DNA from: Staphylococcus simiae
Lineage (GTDB): Bacteria > Bacillota > Bacilli > Staphylococcales > Staphylococcaceae
DNA length: 64,000 nt
NCBI RefSeq assembly: GCF_017357005.1
Contig: NZ_CP071589.1
Location: 1 to 64,000 of the forward strand
Direction: 5' to 3'
Positions 34,080-43,036 of this stretch are shown here, in pieces. Within the stretch, counting starts at the first letter, position 1. Every line of letters starts with the position of its first letter. The notes beneath the pieces were generated by a model that saw nothing but the letters and a program-made list of their open reading frames with translations, had not been told where the DNA came from and ran no database searches. A program made the position numbers and the translations under genes.

Positions 34080-35735
34080 TTAAGTTCTAGGTTTAAGTAA
34101 AAAAAAGACAATTTCTATTGAAAATTGATAGAAATTGTCTTTTTCGTTTTTAATTTTGAAATATACAGCTCGTTGAGCTGCTATTTTCCTTATGTTAACT
34201 GCCATTAGCACAAATCCAAGTTCACGTTTAACCTTATCGAGCCCTCGAACCGACATTCTAGTGAACCCCAAAATAGCCTTCATGAATCCAAAAACAGGTT
34301 CTACGTCAATTTTTCTTTGACTATAGATTTTTTTCGTCTCTGGCTCAGAAAGCTTTTGATTAATTTGAGATTTAAAATACTCCCAATTATAATTTTTCAT
34401 TATTTTTTTATTTGTTTTTGACTTGGATTTCATACATTGATGTTTGAGTGGACAGTCCGAACAATCATCACATTCATATAATTTAAAGTCTCTTTTAAAT
34501 CCATATTTATCGTTACGGTAAGCATATCGTTTAAAACCTAATCGTTTTTGATTTGGACAAATAAATTCATCGTTAATTTCATCATAATCCCAATTCTGAG
34601 TATTAAAAATGTCACTTTTAAATTTTTTAGTTTTATCTTTAATAAACATTCCATACGTAATTAAAGGTGTTCTATTAAAATCATCTATGATAGACATATA
34701 ATTTTGTTCACTACCATAACCAGCATCAGCGACGATATACTCAGGTAAATAACCGTAGGTTTCGTTAATCAAAGTTAAAAATGGTATTAAAGTTCTAGTA
34801 TCTGTTGGATTTTGGTAGACATTATATGATAAAACAAATTGTGAATTTGTCGCTATTTGTAAATTGTATCCTGGTTTAAGTTGTCCATTTTTCATATGAT
34901 CTTCTTTCATTCTCATAAAGGTAGCATCATGATCTGTTTTAGAATAACTATTGCGGTCTTGAAGAATTGCTTTTTGCTCTTTATATTTCATTTTTCGTTC
35001 AGAATAATCATCAAATTTCTTTTTAACTTTTTTAATTTCTGTTCTTTTTTTACGAATTTGCTTTCTTAGTTCTGGTTGTGTTTCATTGTCAATTTGTTGA
35101 TTTAAATCTTCGATTTCTTTATCCAAATGGCTACCGATTAAATCAACATCTTCTTTTGATAAATCAGTATCTTTATCTTCTATAATCTCTGGTATAATTT
35201 TGTCTTTTACCAATTCTTGATAGATTATTTTTGAATTTTCGTTCATATCTGATTCATAGTTTAAAATACTTTTCTTCCATACGAATGTATATCGATTGGC
35301 ATCAGCTTCTACTTTGGTTCCATCGATAAAAATAGCTTGATCATCAATAAGGTTTTGTTTTAGACACTGACTATGAAATTGGATAAATAAAGATTCGATT
35401 AAAGCATCCGTTTTAGGATTAACTCTGAAACGATTAATTGTCTTATACGAAGGTGATTGGTTTTGAGATAACCACATCATACGAAGACTATCATTGAGCA
35501 GTCTTTCAATTTTTCTTCCAGAATATACAGATTGTGTATAGGCATATAGAATAATTTTCAACATCATTCTTGGATGGTAAGAAGTCGCACCACGGTAATG
35601 TTTGAATTCATCGAATTCTTTATCTGGTATACTTTCAACAATGTCATTAACGTATCTTGAAATATCATTTTGAGGAATTTTTACTGAAGTTTCCATTGGT
35701 AGTGTAAGTTGAGTCATGTTATAATCTTTATACAT
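34080..35735 (-). CDS. IS1182-family transposase (IS1272-like)
   Basis: This 551-residue transposase begins MYKDYNMTQLTLPMETSV and contains the family blocks FKHYRGATSYHPRMMLKI, IDGTKVEADANRY (first catalytic Asp), VADAGYGSEQNY (second Asp) and the late RKIDVEPVFGFMKAILGF (Glu). A zinc-like CDDCSDCPLKHQC cluster sits before the last block. The sequence closely resembles the IS1272 transposase of S. haemolyticus as I remember it. The frame is intact, GAGGTG precedes the ATG, and the gene is probably functional. Confidence 0.93.
   Translation of the reverse strand: MYKDYNMTQLTLPMETSVKIPQNDISRYVNDIVESIPDKEFDEFKHYRGATSYHPRMMLKIILYAYTQSVYSGRKIERLLNDSLRMMWLSQNQSPSYKTINRFRVNPKTDALIESLFIQFHSQCLKQNLIDDQAIFIDGTKVEADANRYTFVWKKSILNYESDMNENSKIIYQELVKDKIIPEIIEDKDTDLSKEDVDLIGSHLDKEIEDLNQQIDNETQPELRKQIRKKRTEIKKVKKKFDDYSERKMKYKEQKAILQDRNSYSKTDHDATFMRMKEDHMKNGQLKPGYNLQIATNSQFVLSYNVYQNPTDTRTLIPFLTLINETYGYLPEYIVADAGYGSEQNYMSIIDDFNRTPLITYGMFIKDKTKKFKSDIFNTQNWDYDEINDEFICPNQKRLGFKRYAYRNDKYGFKRDFKLYECDDCSDCPLKHQCMKSKSKTNKKIMKNYNWEYFKSQINQKLSEPETKKIYSQRKIDVEPVFGFMKAILGFTRMSVRGLDKVKRELGFVLMAVNIRKIAAQRAVYFKIKNEKDNFYQFSIEIVFFLLKPRT
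34098..34145 (-). terminator. Hairpin at the 3' end of the IS1182-type transposase gene
   Basis: AAAAGACAATTTCTAT pairs with ATAGAAATTGTCTTTT, giving a long perfect stem flanked by A/T runs. It overlaps the last codons of the transposase gene and may act as its terminator or block impinging transcription. Confidence 0.7.
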
Positions 35736-36261
35736 AAGACACCTCGTTAATTTAGTTTATTGGTATTTATTAAATTATACGAAAGTGTCTTATTTTTTTG
35801 AAGTATTTACATGTAAAATTACATAAAAACGAAGTATTGTAGTGAAGACTCCTGAGGGAGCAGTGCTAGTCGAAGACTACAGGCTGAGACAGCACCCTAG
35901 GAACGCGAAACTACAATACGGAGTATTGAACATAAAATAGCACAAAGACGATTTAAAAATAAAATCATCTTTGTGCTATTATTTTTGGGATTTATGTCCC
36001 AGGCTCGTAATTTTATCCTTAACAACTTCCTTTACTTCAATATTTTTTTCAAAGATATATGAATTAGGTAAAATTAAATGAAACGAGTGTAAAAACTTCA
36101 TGCTAATTTTAAATTACTCTATTTCATTAGGTTCTTTTATTAGTAAAATATAAAAGATATGAGTACTTTCGTAATTAAATTTTATTGGTAATGTACATAA
36201 TATCAAATATTGTGTTTACAACAACTATATTTTATAATTGAAATAAAAAGGAGCAAAATAT

Positions 36262-37410
36262 ATGCAACGAAAGACTATACCTACAAAAGTTCAAAGAACT
36301 TTATATGCTGAATCATTAGGATATTGTCTAAATCCTGATTGCAAGGAGAAAATCGTTACTTACGATAGAGATATAAGTGAGAAAGCTCACATAATTGAAT
36401 ATTGTCAATCACAAGATAATAGTTATGAAAATTTAATAATTCTATGTCCAAATTGCCATACTCGGTTTGATAAGAATAAGGAATTTACTGTAGAGGAAAT
36501 TACAAGTTGGAAAAAAGAACGACAAAAAGAATTAAATAAGATAATAGAAGGAAAATTTTCAAGCTTTGAAGAGTTAGAAAAACAAGTAAAACCCCTCTTG
36601 TTAAATAATCAAACAATTTATAATAATTATTATTTGAAAGGTAATAAAAAGCAATGGGAAAATTTTGAAAATGTTATTGTTCTAAATAATACAAAAATAA
36701 GGAACTTAATAAATGAAAACGAGGATTTGTTTGAAAATTATGAAAATGGCGAAAATACTAATAGAAAAGTAGTAGAAGATTTTAAGTTGCATGTTGAAGA
36801 GTTCCAAAGAACTAGGATAGATGAAGAGAAAATACGTGGAATATTATATCCTAAAAAATTTAATTCAATATTTGGTATCCAAGAAGACTTTCATGAATCA
36901 TTTATTCCATCAGTTGAATCTTTAGAGTGTTTAATAGATGTGTATTTACAAAATAATAAATTAAAATATATTGATTTAGGAAGTGAACGACCATATATAC
37001 AGTTAAATAAAAGTGGCGAAAATGAAAAAATATTGTTAGACAATATACCGAGGTTAAAACAATTATATTATTCTTACAACTGTTTTAGAAAAACTAAAGT
37101 TAGATTTGAGAGTTTGAACTTTGCTTTAAAATATTTGAAACAAAATGAAATTAATTTTAATTTTAAAGCATTACCTAATTTAAGAGAAATAATTATCAAC
37201 TCTAATGATATAATTTTTGTATACGAATATTGTCTGACACAAGAATACTTAATGAGAGAAGCTTTTTCAAAGGGGAAAATTATTGTTAACCTTCACAATT
37301 GGAATGGCGAAAAATGTATATCAGAAGATGCTAGAGAGCTTGCTAATGATATGGGAATAAAATTGCTAAGTTTGAATGAATACTATCCTTATGTACACAG
37401 CATTAAATAA
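36262..37410 (+). CDS. HNH endonuclease-domain protein, partner of an NTase
   Basis: The 382-residue protein has an N-terminal HNH nuclease domain: CLNPDCKEKIV (first Cys pair), the catalytic-type AHIIEY, and LCPNCHTRFDKN (second Cys pair plus His), about residues 15-75. The next 300 residues include a helical stretch, then a region of regularly spaced Leu/Ile/Asn suggestive of leucine-rich or beta-solenoid repeats (IDVYLQNNKLKYIDLGSE ... LPNLREIIINSN). I do not recognise this C-terminal part. AGGAG precedes the ATG. The end overlaps a nucleotidyltransferase gene by 20-35 nt, so the two are probably coupled. A defence role is inferred from domain type and neighbourhood. Confidence 0.8.
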   Translation: MQRKTIPTKVQRTLYAESLGYCLNPDCKEKIVTYDRDISEKAHIIEYCQSQDNSYENLIILCPNCHTRFDKNKEFTVEEITSWKKERQKELNKIIEGKFSSFEELEKQVKPLLLNNQTIYNNYYLKGNKKQWENFENVIVLNNTKIRNLINENEDLFENYENGENTNRKVVEDFKLHVEEFQRTRIDEEKIRGILYPKKFNSIFGIQEDFHESFIPSVESLECLIDVYLQNNKLKYIDLGSERPYIQLNKSGENEKILLDNIPRLKQLYYSYNCFRKTKVRFESLNFALKYLKQNEINFNFKALPNLREIIINSNDIIFVYEYCLTQEYLMREAFSKGKIIVNLHNWNGEKCISEDARELANDMGIKLLSLNEYYPYVHSIK

Positions 37411-37696
37411 TGATACATTAAAGAACTTAAAAAATGAAATGAATATTTATGAAACATTTATCAAAGTATACGTTTTCGGGTCCTTTTTGAATGACCAAGT
37501 CTACTCAAATGATATCGATATATTAATTATTTACAGAAAATATTCACAAGAATTTACAAAGGATTTGGACAAATTTAAGACAGAACTAACACAGTTGATA
37601 AACTTGCCATTAGATCTTAATGCGCTGAGTGAAAAAGAAGAAAATGATATTAAATTTATTAAGAGATTAAATAATAATTACTTTGTATTAAAGTAG
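37376..37696 (+). CDS. Minimal nucleotidyltransferase (MNT-like)
   Basis: This small 106-residue protein has the polymerase-beta-superfamily signature VYVFGSFLNDQVYSNDIDIL, that is G-S-x(10)-D-x-D, which binds metal and nucleotide. It matches the size of MNT antitoxin-type or stand-alone NTase proteins. No HEPN partner lies beside it; instead its start lies inside the HNH gene. The ATG at 37376 or the one at 37391 could be used; neither has a clear RBS, which fits translational coupling. Substrate and role are unknown. Confidence 0.75.
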   Translation: MNTILMYTALNNDTLKNLKNEMNIYETFIKVYVFGSFLNDQVYSNDIDILIIYRKYSQEFTKDLDKFKTELTQLINLPLDLNALSEKEENDIKFIKRLNNNYFVLK

Positions 37697-38792
37697 ATGA
37701 ATGATTTAAAATTTAGGTAAAAAGCTGAAAAGTAGTTTTCTGAAATGACTTAGAGTGATAGTAAATAAACTATACAATAGATAGTTTAAAGATAAAAGGT
37801 AAAGAGGTAGACTTATAATTAATTCCTCTAGAAAACATACTAAGATTAGGCAAGGTATCATATTTAAAATAAGCAGTATTGAATTAAACCGTTCAATCTA
37901 AATTTTTTAAATAGGCTTTTAAACTATATTTGATTTTACGTTTTGCTAATGTGAGGACATTTGATAATTGTACAAGTTCTGATTCATAAATTGTTTGGCG
38001 AATCTTGGCGACTTTGATCATGCGAGATGTCGCCATCAAGTTCATATTGAAGAACATAATAAATATGCGACTAGTCACATCCAAAAATCCCCTTACTATT
38101 GCCGTAGTAAGGGGATTTGGTGCATACATGCCTGATATCTTTGTTAAATACATTATACCAGCATAGTAATTGAAAATGCAAAACACGTATACAAAAATAG
38201 AAGAGTATTTAAAATTTAATTTCTAGGCTTACCATTTTCATAAAGTTTAACCATTTGAAAATAGTTGTTATATAGGGGTGTTCATACATAAAATATGTAT
38301 TTTAAGGAGCGTAAATTATTACTAAAATCCCATCAAATCAACGATGTATATTTTTTGTATATTGACGTCACAATTTTTAATAACAATAAACCTTGATATC
38401 AAGCTTTTTATTAACTAATAAATTTACACAATGTATGCTATAGGTAGTTTTTTATACAATAAATATTCATTATTCGTCTTTTGAACAATTAGTTAGCAAC
38501 TTTATTTTATTTATAATCTACAAAAAATAGTGAAGCCTTTACCTAATAGGTTATAAAGAGCTTTTTGTCAAAATCAAGTATTATATGCTAAAATTTTTTT
38601 GTTTTAGACAAAAATAAATTTAGCTCAACGATAGCCTAGGCTAAGGATTTTTTACGAACATTTAACGCAAAAAATGGGCTTTCACAAAATGAAAGGATTT
38701 TGTATAATTAGATTATAAAACATATAGTCTATTACAACATGTGCTTCACACTTTAACCTTACTATTTTTATAGGAAAGAGTGGTGAATGCAT
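37697..38792. other. Long spacer between the NTase and the small peptide gene
   Basis: Apart from the antisense-RNA module at 38,083-38,160, I see no supported gene in this stretch of about 1.1 kb. A minus-strand open frame (37,893-38,057) could be the 3' remnant of a basic protein but has no RBS. A good -10 (TATAAT at about 38,704) precedes the small peptide gene. Confidence 0.4.
38083..38160 (-). ncRNA. Orphan Fst/SprA-type antitoxin-like antisense RNA
   Basis: On the minus strand a TATAAT (complement of 38152-38157) precedes a predicted RNA of about 60 nt that ends in the hairpin AATCCCCTTACT/AGTAAGGGGATT followed by TTTTT (38,084-38,117). This copies the layout of the antisense RNAs at 52.1 and 60.3 kb, even sharing an ACCAA(A)TCCCC core. 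No Fst-like toxin frame survives on the plus strand, so it looks like an orphan. Confidence 0.5.
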
Positions 38793-38885
38793 ATGACAGT
38801 TAACATTGAATTTGATATATCGTTAGCATTTCAAATTATCATAGCATTTAGCATTTTACACAAGTATAACAGCAAGAAAAAGTAA
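38793..38885 (+). CDS. Small hydrophobic peptide, possible type I toxin
   Basis: A 30-codon frame, MTVNIEFDISLAFQIIIAFS then ILHKYNSKKK, has one hydrophobic stretch and a basic tail, the format of holin-like or SprG/TxpA type I toxins. GAAAGAGTGG provides a weak RBS and a TATAAT lies about 85 nt upstream. A hairpin (38,884-38,911) follows directly, and a second, possibly bidirectional terminator lies at 38,981-39,022, beyond which a minus-strand TATAAA could start an antisense RNA. I do not recognise the peptide by name. Confidence 0.4.
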   Translation: MTVNIEFDISLAFQIIIAFSILHKYNSKKK

Positions 38886-38911
38886 GCTCTCGTATGTCAG
38901 TACGAGAGCTT
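38884..38911 (+). terminator. Hairpin after the small peptide gene
   Basis: AAGCTCTCGTA-tgtcag-TACGAGAGCTT is a perfect 11-bp stem overlapping the stop codon. No strong T-run follows, so it may protect the RNA rather than terminate it. Confidence 0.6.
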
Positions 38912-38980
38912 ATATCTAAACAGGTTAAAGTGTGATATGCGTATTTTGGATTTATAGCTCATATATGTGCTATATGTTTT

Positions 38981-39022
38981 GGCACCAAGTTCTTCCTAAG
39001 ACGTTGAGCTAGGTGCTTTTTT
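38981..39022. terminator. Possible terminator, antisense-RNA side of the small peptide locus
   Basis: GGCACC pairs with GGTGCT and is followed by TTTTTT on the plus strand. The bases between can pair partly. The geometry resembles the shared terminators of type I toxin loci, but the stem is short. The rest of 38,912-39,265 shows no gene. Confidence 0.45.
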
Positions 39023-39265
39023 GTACTCTTTATAGTACTTTCTTGCATATACACAGTATCTGTAATTCAATAATATCATAATCATTACACATCGACTATA
39101 TGTTACCGAAAAAAAGTAATGTAATTACTCATTCTCTAAAATAAAATACTTAACTATAGTATTAAACTTCTTAAAATCATTTTCTGTTCATTTATACGAA
39201 CTCACGTTCTATAATATACATAGGATAATTGTGTTTAAGATTATAGATTTTGATATAACTGAACC

Positions 39266-39745
39266 ATAAATAATAATTTTAAACATCAACATTATGAAGA
39301 TAATTACTACACTCAATTTCAAACTAGTAATCATGGAAAAATATTAAAGAATCCATGGCAATTATATTTAGATACTTGGAAACATATATTTAATTATCAA
39401 GGAATTACTTCACGTAGAGGTTTTTGGTGGGCATTTTTATTTCATGATATTTCATTAGTACTAGTTAATGGGATATTGAATAGATCAACATTTTTAATTT
39501 TTATATTAAGAATTGTTATTTTCTTACCAATTTTATCTAGTGCAGTTAGGAGAATGAGGGACGTAAAAAAACCAATATTTATTCCATTTGTATTAATCAT
39601 TGGTAGTTTAGTTTTTAATGAATATTTGTTTAGTCCATACATTCTATTGTTATCAAGAATTATATTGTTCATTTTAATGATTATATTTATTGTATTTGCT
39701 TGCTTAAAAACTAACATTAATAGTAGTCGTCAAAGAATCAATTAA
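39266..39745 (+). pseudogene. DUF805 membrane protein gene lacking a start codon
   Basis: The frame from 39266 reads as a DUF805 protein: an N-terminal soluble part ending KNPWQLYLDTWKHIFNYQGI, then TSRRGFWWAFLFH, the family hallmark, and then hydrophobic segments including RRMRDVKKP. There is no ATG, GTG or TTG before the TTG at 39476, which is too far in. The expected start position is ATA (39266-39268, ATA AAT AAT AAT), suggesting an ATG-to-ATA mutation, and no RBS precedes it. The remaining 159 codons are open. It is probably non-functional or made at very low level. Confidence 0.6.
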
Positions 39746-39958
39746 TTTAACAGTAGTAAAGTAAAATCATATTAACGTATGTTTCAAGGTCTAACTAACA
39801 TTCAAAATATAAAAGAAAATTTCATGGAATCATAAATATTGAGTTTAAGTAAGTCTTTACAAGGACCAATCGTTATTTTTTCACATTCTCAGTCAGCATT
39901 AATTATAAACTCCATCACACCAACGATTCCCTCTACAGCCAAATATAAGTAATATAAT

Positions 39959-39998
39959 AAAGTCACGTTTTTGAACATCAATCTCTAACGTGACTTTT
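39959..39998 (+). terminator. Intrinsic terminator downstream of the DUF805 gene
   Basis: AAAGTCACGTT pairs with AACGTGACTTTT around a 17-nt loop. It is followed at once by a 141-nt tract (39,993-40,133) with a single G and many CCAAC/TCCC words, and no gene, up to the hsdR leader. Confidence 0.75.
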
Positions 39999-40195
39999 CT
40001 TCATTTCCCAACCATCCAATCACTCCACTTCCCCGAAATACACTTCCCAACCTCTCAATAACTATCCTTCCCCAAATAACTATACCACCACTTACTAAAC
40101 TCCCACACCCAACAACATCATTAATTTATTTATGAATAAAGCCTTCTACTATGGTATATTTTAATAAATGGTAGAGAACGAAGGATGGATGTACA

Positions 40196-42985
40196 ATGGC
40201 TTATCAAAGTGAGTTTTCTTTAGAAAATGAAATGATGGATCAATTAATTTCAAATGGCTATGAAAGGGTATCAATTAAAAATGATGTCCAATTATTAGAT
40301 AATTTCCGCATGATTTTAAATGAGCGTCATGCTGATAAGTTGGATGGGAAACCACTGACAGATAAAGAATTTCAACGTCTATTGACTATGATCAATGGTA
40401 AGGGGATTTTCGAAAGTGCACGTATCCTAAGAGATAAACTGCCACTTAAACGTGATGACGAATCGGAAGTTTACTTATCCTTTTTAGATTCGATAAATTG
40501 GTGTCAAAATAAATTTCAAGTCACAAATCAAGTTTCAGTTGATGATACATATAGAGCAAGATATGATGTTACGATTCTCATTAATGGTTTGCCGTTAGTT
40601 CAAGTTGAATTAAAACGTAGAGGCGTAGATATTAATGAAGCCTTTAATCAAGTTATGCGTTATCGTAAGCAGAATTACACAGGTTTATTCCGTTATATAC
40701 AAATGTTTGTTATTAGTAATGGCGTAGAAACACGTTATATTTCTAATAATGATGGTGAAATTTATAAAAGTCATATGTTTTATTGGAGCGATAAAAATAA
40801 TCACCGAATTAATACGCTTAACGATTTCACAGAATCATTTTTACGACCATGCCAACTTGCTAAAATGATTTCACGATATATGATTATAAACGAAACAGAT
40901 AAACTATTAATGGCTATGAGACCATATCAAGTCCATGCAGTAGAAGCATTGATACATCAAGCTACAGAAACAGCTAACAATGGTTATATTTGGCATACGA
41001 CAGGTAGTGGGAAGACACTGACGTCGTTTAAAGCGAGCCAAGTATTATCACAACAAGAAAATATTAAAAAAGTGATCTTTCTTGTAGACCGTAAAGATTT
41101 GGATAGTCAAACTGAAGAAGAGTTCAATAAATTTTCTAAAGGCGCTGTTGATAAAACAAATAATACGTCACAGTTAGTACGTCAACTTAATGATAAGAGT
41201 TTGCCATTAATAGTGACAACGATTCAAAAGATGTCTAAAGCGATTCAAAATAATGCAGAGGCTTTGGAACAATATAAGACAGACAAAGTTGTTTTTATAA
41301 TAGATGAATGTCACCGTAGTCAATTTGGAGATATGCATCGCATTGTCCGCCAACACTTTAATAATGCTCAATATTTTGGATTTACAGGTACGCCACGTTT
41401 TGAAGAAAATAAAAGCCAAGATGGACGTAGTACCGCAGATATATTTGGCAGATGTTTACATACTTATTTAATCAAAGATGCCATTCATGATGGTAATGTT
41501 TTGGGGTTCTCAGTTGATTATATTAATACGATCAAAGGTAATGAAATTGACCAAGACATAGAAGAATTGGTTGAAGATATTAATAAAAGTGAAGTGTGGT
41601 TAGCTGATGACAGAGTTGAGCTCATTGTTAGACATATTATCGAAAATCATGACAAATATACACGAAATAGACAATATTCTAGTATTTTAACAGTACAAAG
41701 CATTCCTGCATTAATTAAATATTATAAAATGTTTAAGAAAATCAATCAGGAATATGATCAGCCATTAAACATAGCAGGCATATATTCGTTTAATTCAAAT
41801 GAACAAAGTAAAGAAGAAATGACTGATGAAACATATGCACGCGATGAGCTAGAAGTGATGATGCAAGACTACAATCAGCAATTTGACACTAATTTTACGA
41901 CCGATACATTTCAAGAGTATTTTAATCATGTCTCTAAAAATGTTAAAAAAGGTATTAAAGATAGTAAAATTGACGTCTTAATTGTAGTTAATATGTTTTT
42001 AACAGGATTTGATAGTAAAGTTCTAAATACCTTATATGTAGATAAAAACCTCAAATATCATGACTTGATTCAAGCATATTCACGTACGAATCGTGTTGAA
42101 AAGGAAACGAAACCGTTTGGTAAAATCGTCAACTATCGTGATTTGAAACAAGCAACAGATAAAGCCTTGCAATTATTTTCACAAACGGAAGATACTGATC
42201 GTGTATTAATGAAAAGTTATGATGAATATAGAGCAGAATTTGCTGATGCTTTAGCAGAATTAAAAGCGATAGCGCCAACACCACAATATATTGATGACAT
42301 ACAAAGTGAAGAAGAACTAAAAATGTTTGTAGAAGCCTATCGCTTAGTCTCTAAATTAATACTTAAAATGAAAGCATTTGATGAATTTGAATTTAATGTT
42401 TCTACTATTGGTATGGAAGAACAAGAATTTGAAGATTATAAGAGTAAATACTTTGCGATATACGACAGAGTGAAACCTAAAAGAGGCGAAAAGGATAAAG
42501 TATCAATATTAAATGATATTGACTTTGAAATTGAAATATTACGTAACGATACTATTAATGTATCTTACATTATGAACCTTGTTAGACAAATTGATTTATT
42601 AGATAAAGTCGAGCAACAACGTAACCGAGAACAAATCAGACGTATATTAGATACTGCAGATGATCCTAAATTACGTTTGAAACGTGACTTGATTAAAGAA
42701 TTCATTGATAAAGTTATACCTGATTTATCTGAAGATGAAGACGTTGATGAAGTATATATGGAGTTTGAAAATACCAAACGTGAAGAAGACTTTAATGATT
42801 TTGCAGATAAAAAGTCAGTAGATGAAGACATGTTAAAAAAGATTACAAGTGAATTCGAATACAGCGGTATTCTTAACAATGACAAGATAAAAGATTTAGT
42901 AACAGGTATGAAACTAAGAGAAAAAAGACAAACAAAAATAGCTATAGCATCATTTGTGGAAGAAATGACAGAGAAATATAGCTAG
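40196..42985 (+). CDS. hsdR: Type I restriction enzyme R subunit
   Basis: HsdR is the motor and nuclease subunit that translocates DNA and cuts away from the recognition site. The 929-residue protein has a PD-(D/E)xK nuclease near the N terminus ([20 protein letters not shown], about 122-142), helicase Walker A TTGSGKT (about 268-274), a DECH box ([10 protein letters not shown], about 368), and SF2 motifs V-VI ([18 protein letters not shown]). Length equals that of S. aureus HsdR (Sau1-type). It starts the hsdRMS operon; hsdM follows after 51 nt. All motifs are intact. Confidence 0.97.
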   Translation: MAYQSEFSLENEMMDQLISNGYERVSIKNDVQLLDNFRMILNERHADKLDGKPLTDKEFQRLLTMINGKGIFESARILRDKLPLKRDDESEVYLSFLDSINWCQNKFQVTNQVSVDDTYRARYDVTILINGLPLVQVELKRRGVDINEAFNQVMRYRKQNYTGLFRYIQMFVISNGVETRYISNNDGEIYKSHMFYWSDKNNHRINTLNDFTESFLRPCQLAKMISRYMIINETDKLLMAMRPYQVHAVEALIHQATETANNGYIWHTTGSGKTLTSFKASQVLSQQENIKKVIFLVDRKDLDSQTEEEFNKFSKGAVDKTNNTSQLVRQLNDKSLPLIVTTIQKMSKAIQNNAEALEQYKTDKVVFIIDECHRSQFGDMHRIVRQHFNNAQYFGFTGTPRFEENKSQDGRSTADIFGRCLHTYLIKDAIHDGNVLGFSVDYINTIKGNEIDQDIEELVEDINKSEVWLADDRVELIVRHIIENHDKYTRNRQYSSILTVQSIPALIKYYKMFKKINQEYDQPLNIAGIYSFNSNEQSKEEMTDETYARDELEVMMQDYNQQFDTNFTTDTFQEYFNHVSKNVKKGIKDSKIDVLIVVNMFLTGFDSKVLNTLYVDKNLKYHDLIQAYSRTNRVEKETKPFGKIVNYRDLKQATDKALQLFSQTEDTDRVLMKSYDEYRAEFADALAELKAIAPTPQYIDDIQSEEELKMFVEAYRLVSKLILKMKAFDEFEFNVSTIGMEEQEFEDYKSKYFAIYDRVKPKRGEKDKVSILNDIDFEIEILRNDTINVSYIMNLVRQIDLLDKVEQQRNREQIRRILDTADDPKLRLKRDLIKEFIDKVIPDLSEDEDVDEVYMEFENTKREEDFNDFADKKSVDEDMLKKITSEFEYSGILNNDKIKDLVTGMKLREKRQTKIAIASFVEEMTEKYS

Positions 42986-43036
42986 TTGCAAGCATATTGA
43001 ATGTAATAATCATTAAATAAATGGAGGAATGGTACA

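Larger units (their letters stand above)
34069..36006 (-). mobile_element. IS1182-family insertion sequence, IS1272-like
   Basis: The ends are inverted: GGTCTGGGACAT on the left, and GAGCCTGGGACATAAA on the complement of the right end. The enclosed length is about 1.94 kb, as for IS1272. It contains one intact transposase gene on the minus strand, a terminator-like hairpin (34,098-34,145), and upstream of the gene a structured stretch (35,845-35,925, beginning GAAGACTCCTGAGGGAGCAG) and a near-perfect palindrome (35,939-35,981). Exact termini and any target duplication are uncertain. Confidence 0.8.

Noticed and set aside
37893..38186. Minus-strand open frame of 97 codons overlapping the orphan antisense RNA
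   Set aside because: No RBS before any start, the N-terminal half lies over the RNA hairpin, and the basic C-terminal part is not recognisable. It may be the 3' remnant of a lost gene, but I cannot support it as a coding gene.
40013..40125. C-rich tract before hsdR considered as a CRISPR or tandem array
   Set aside because: There is no regularly spaced identical repeat; words such as TCCCAACC recur irregularly. Base-composition bias explains it better. No CRISPR array was seen anywhere in the window.
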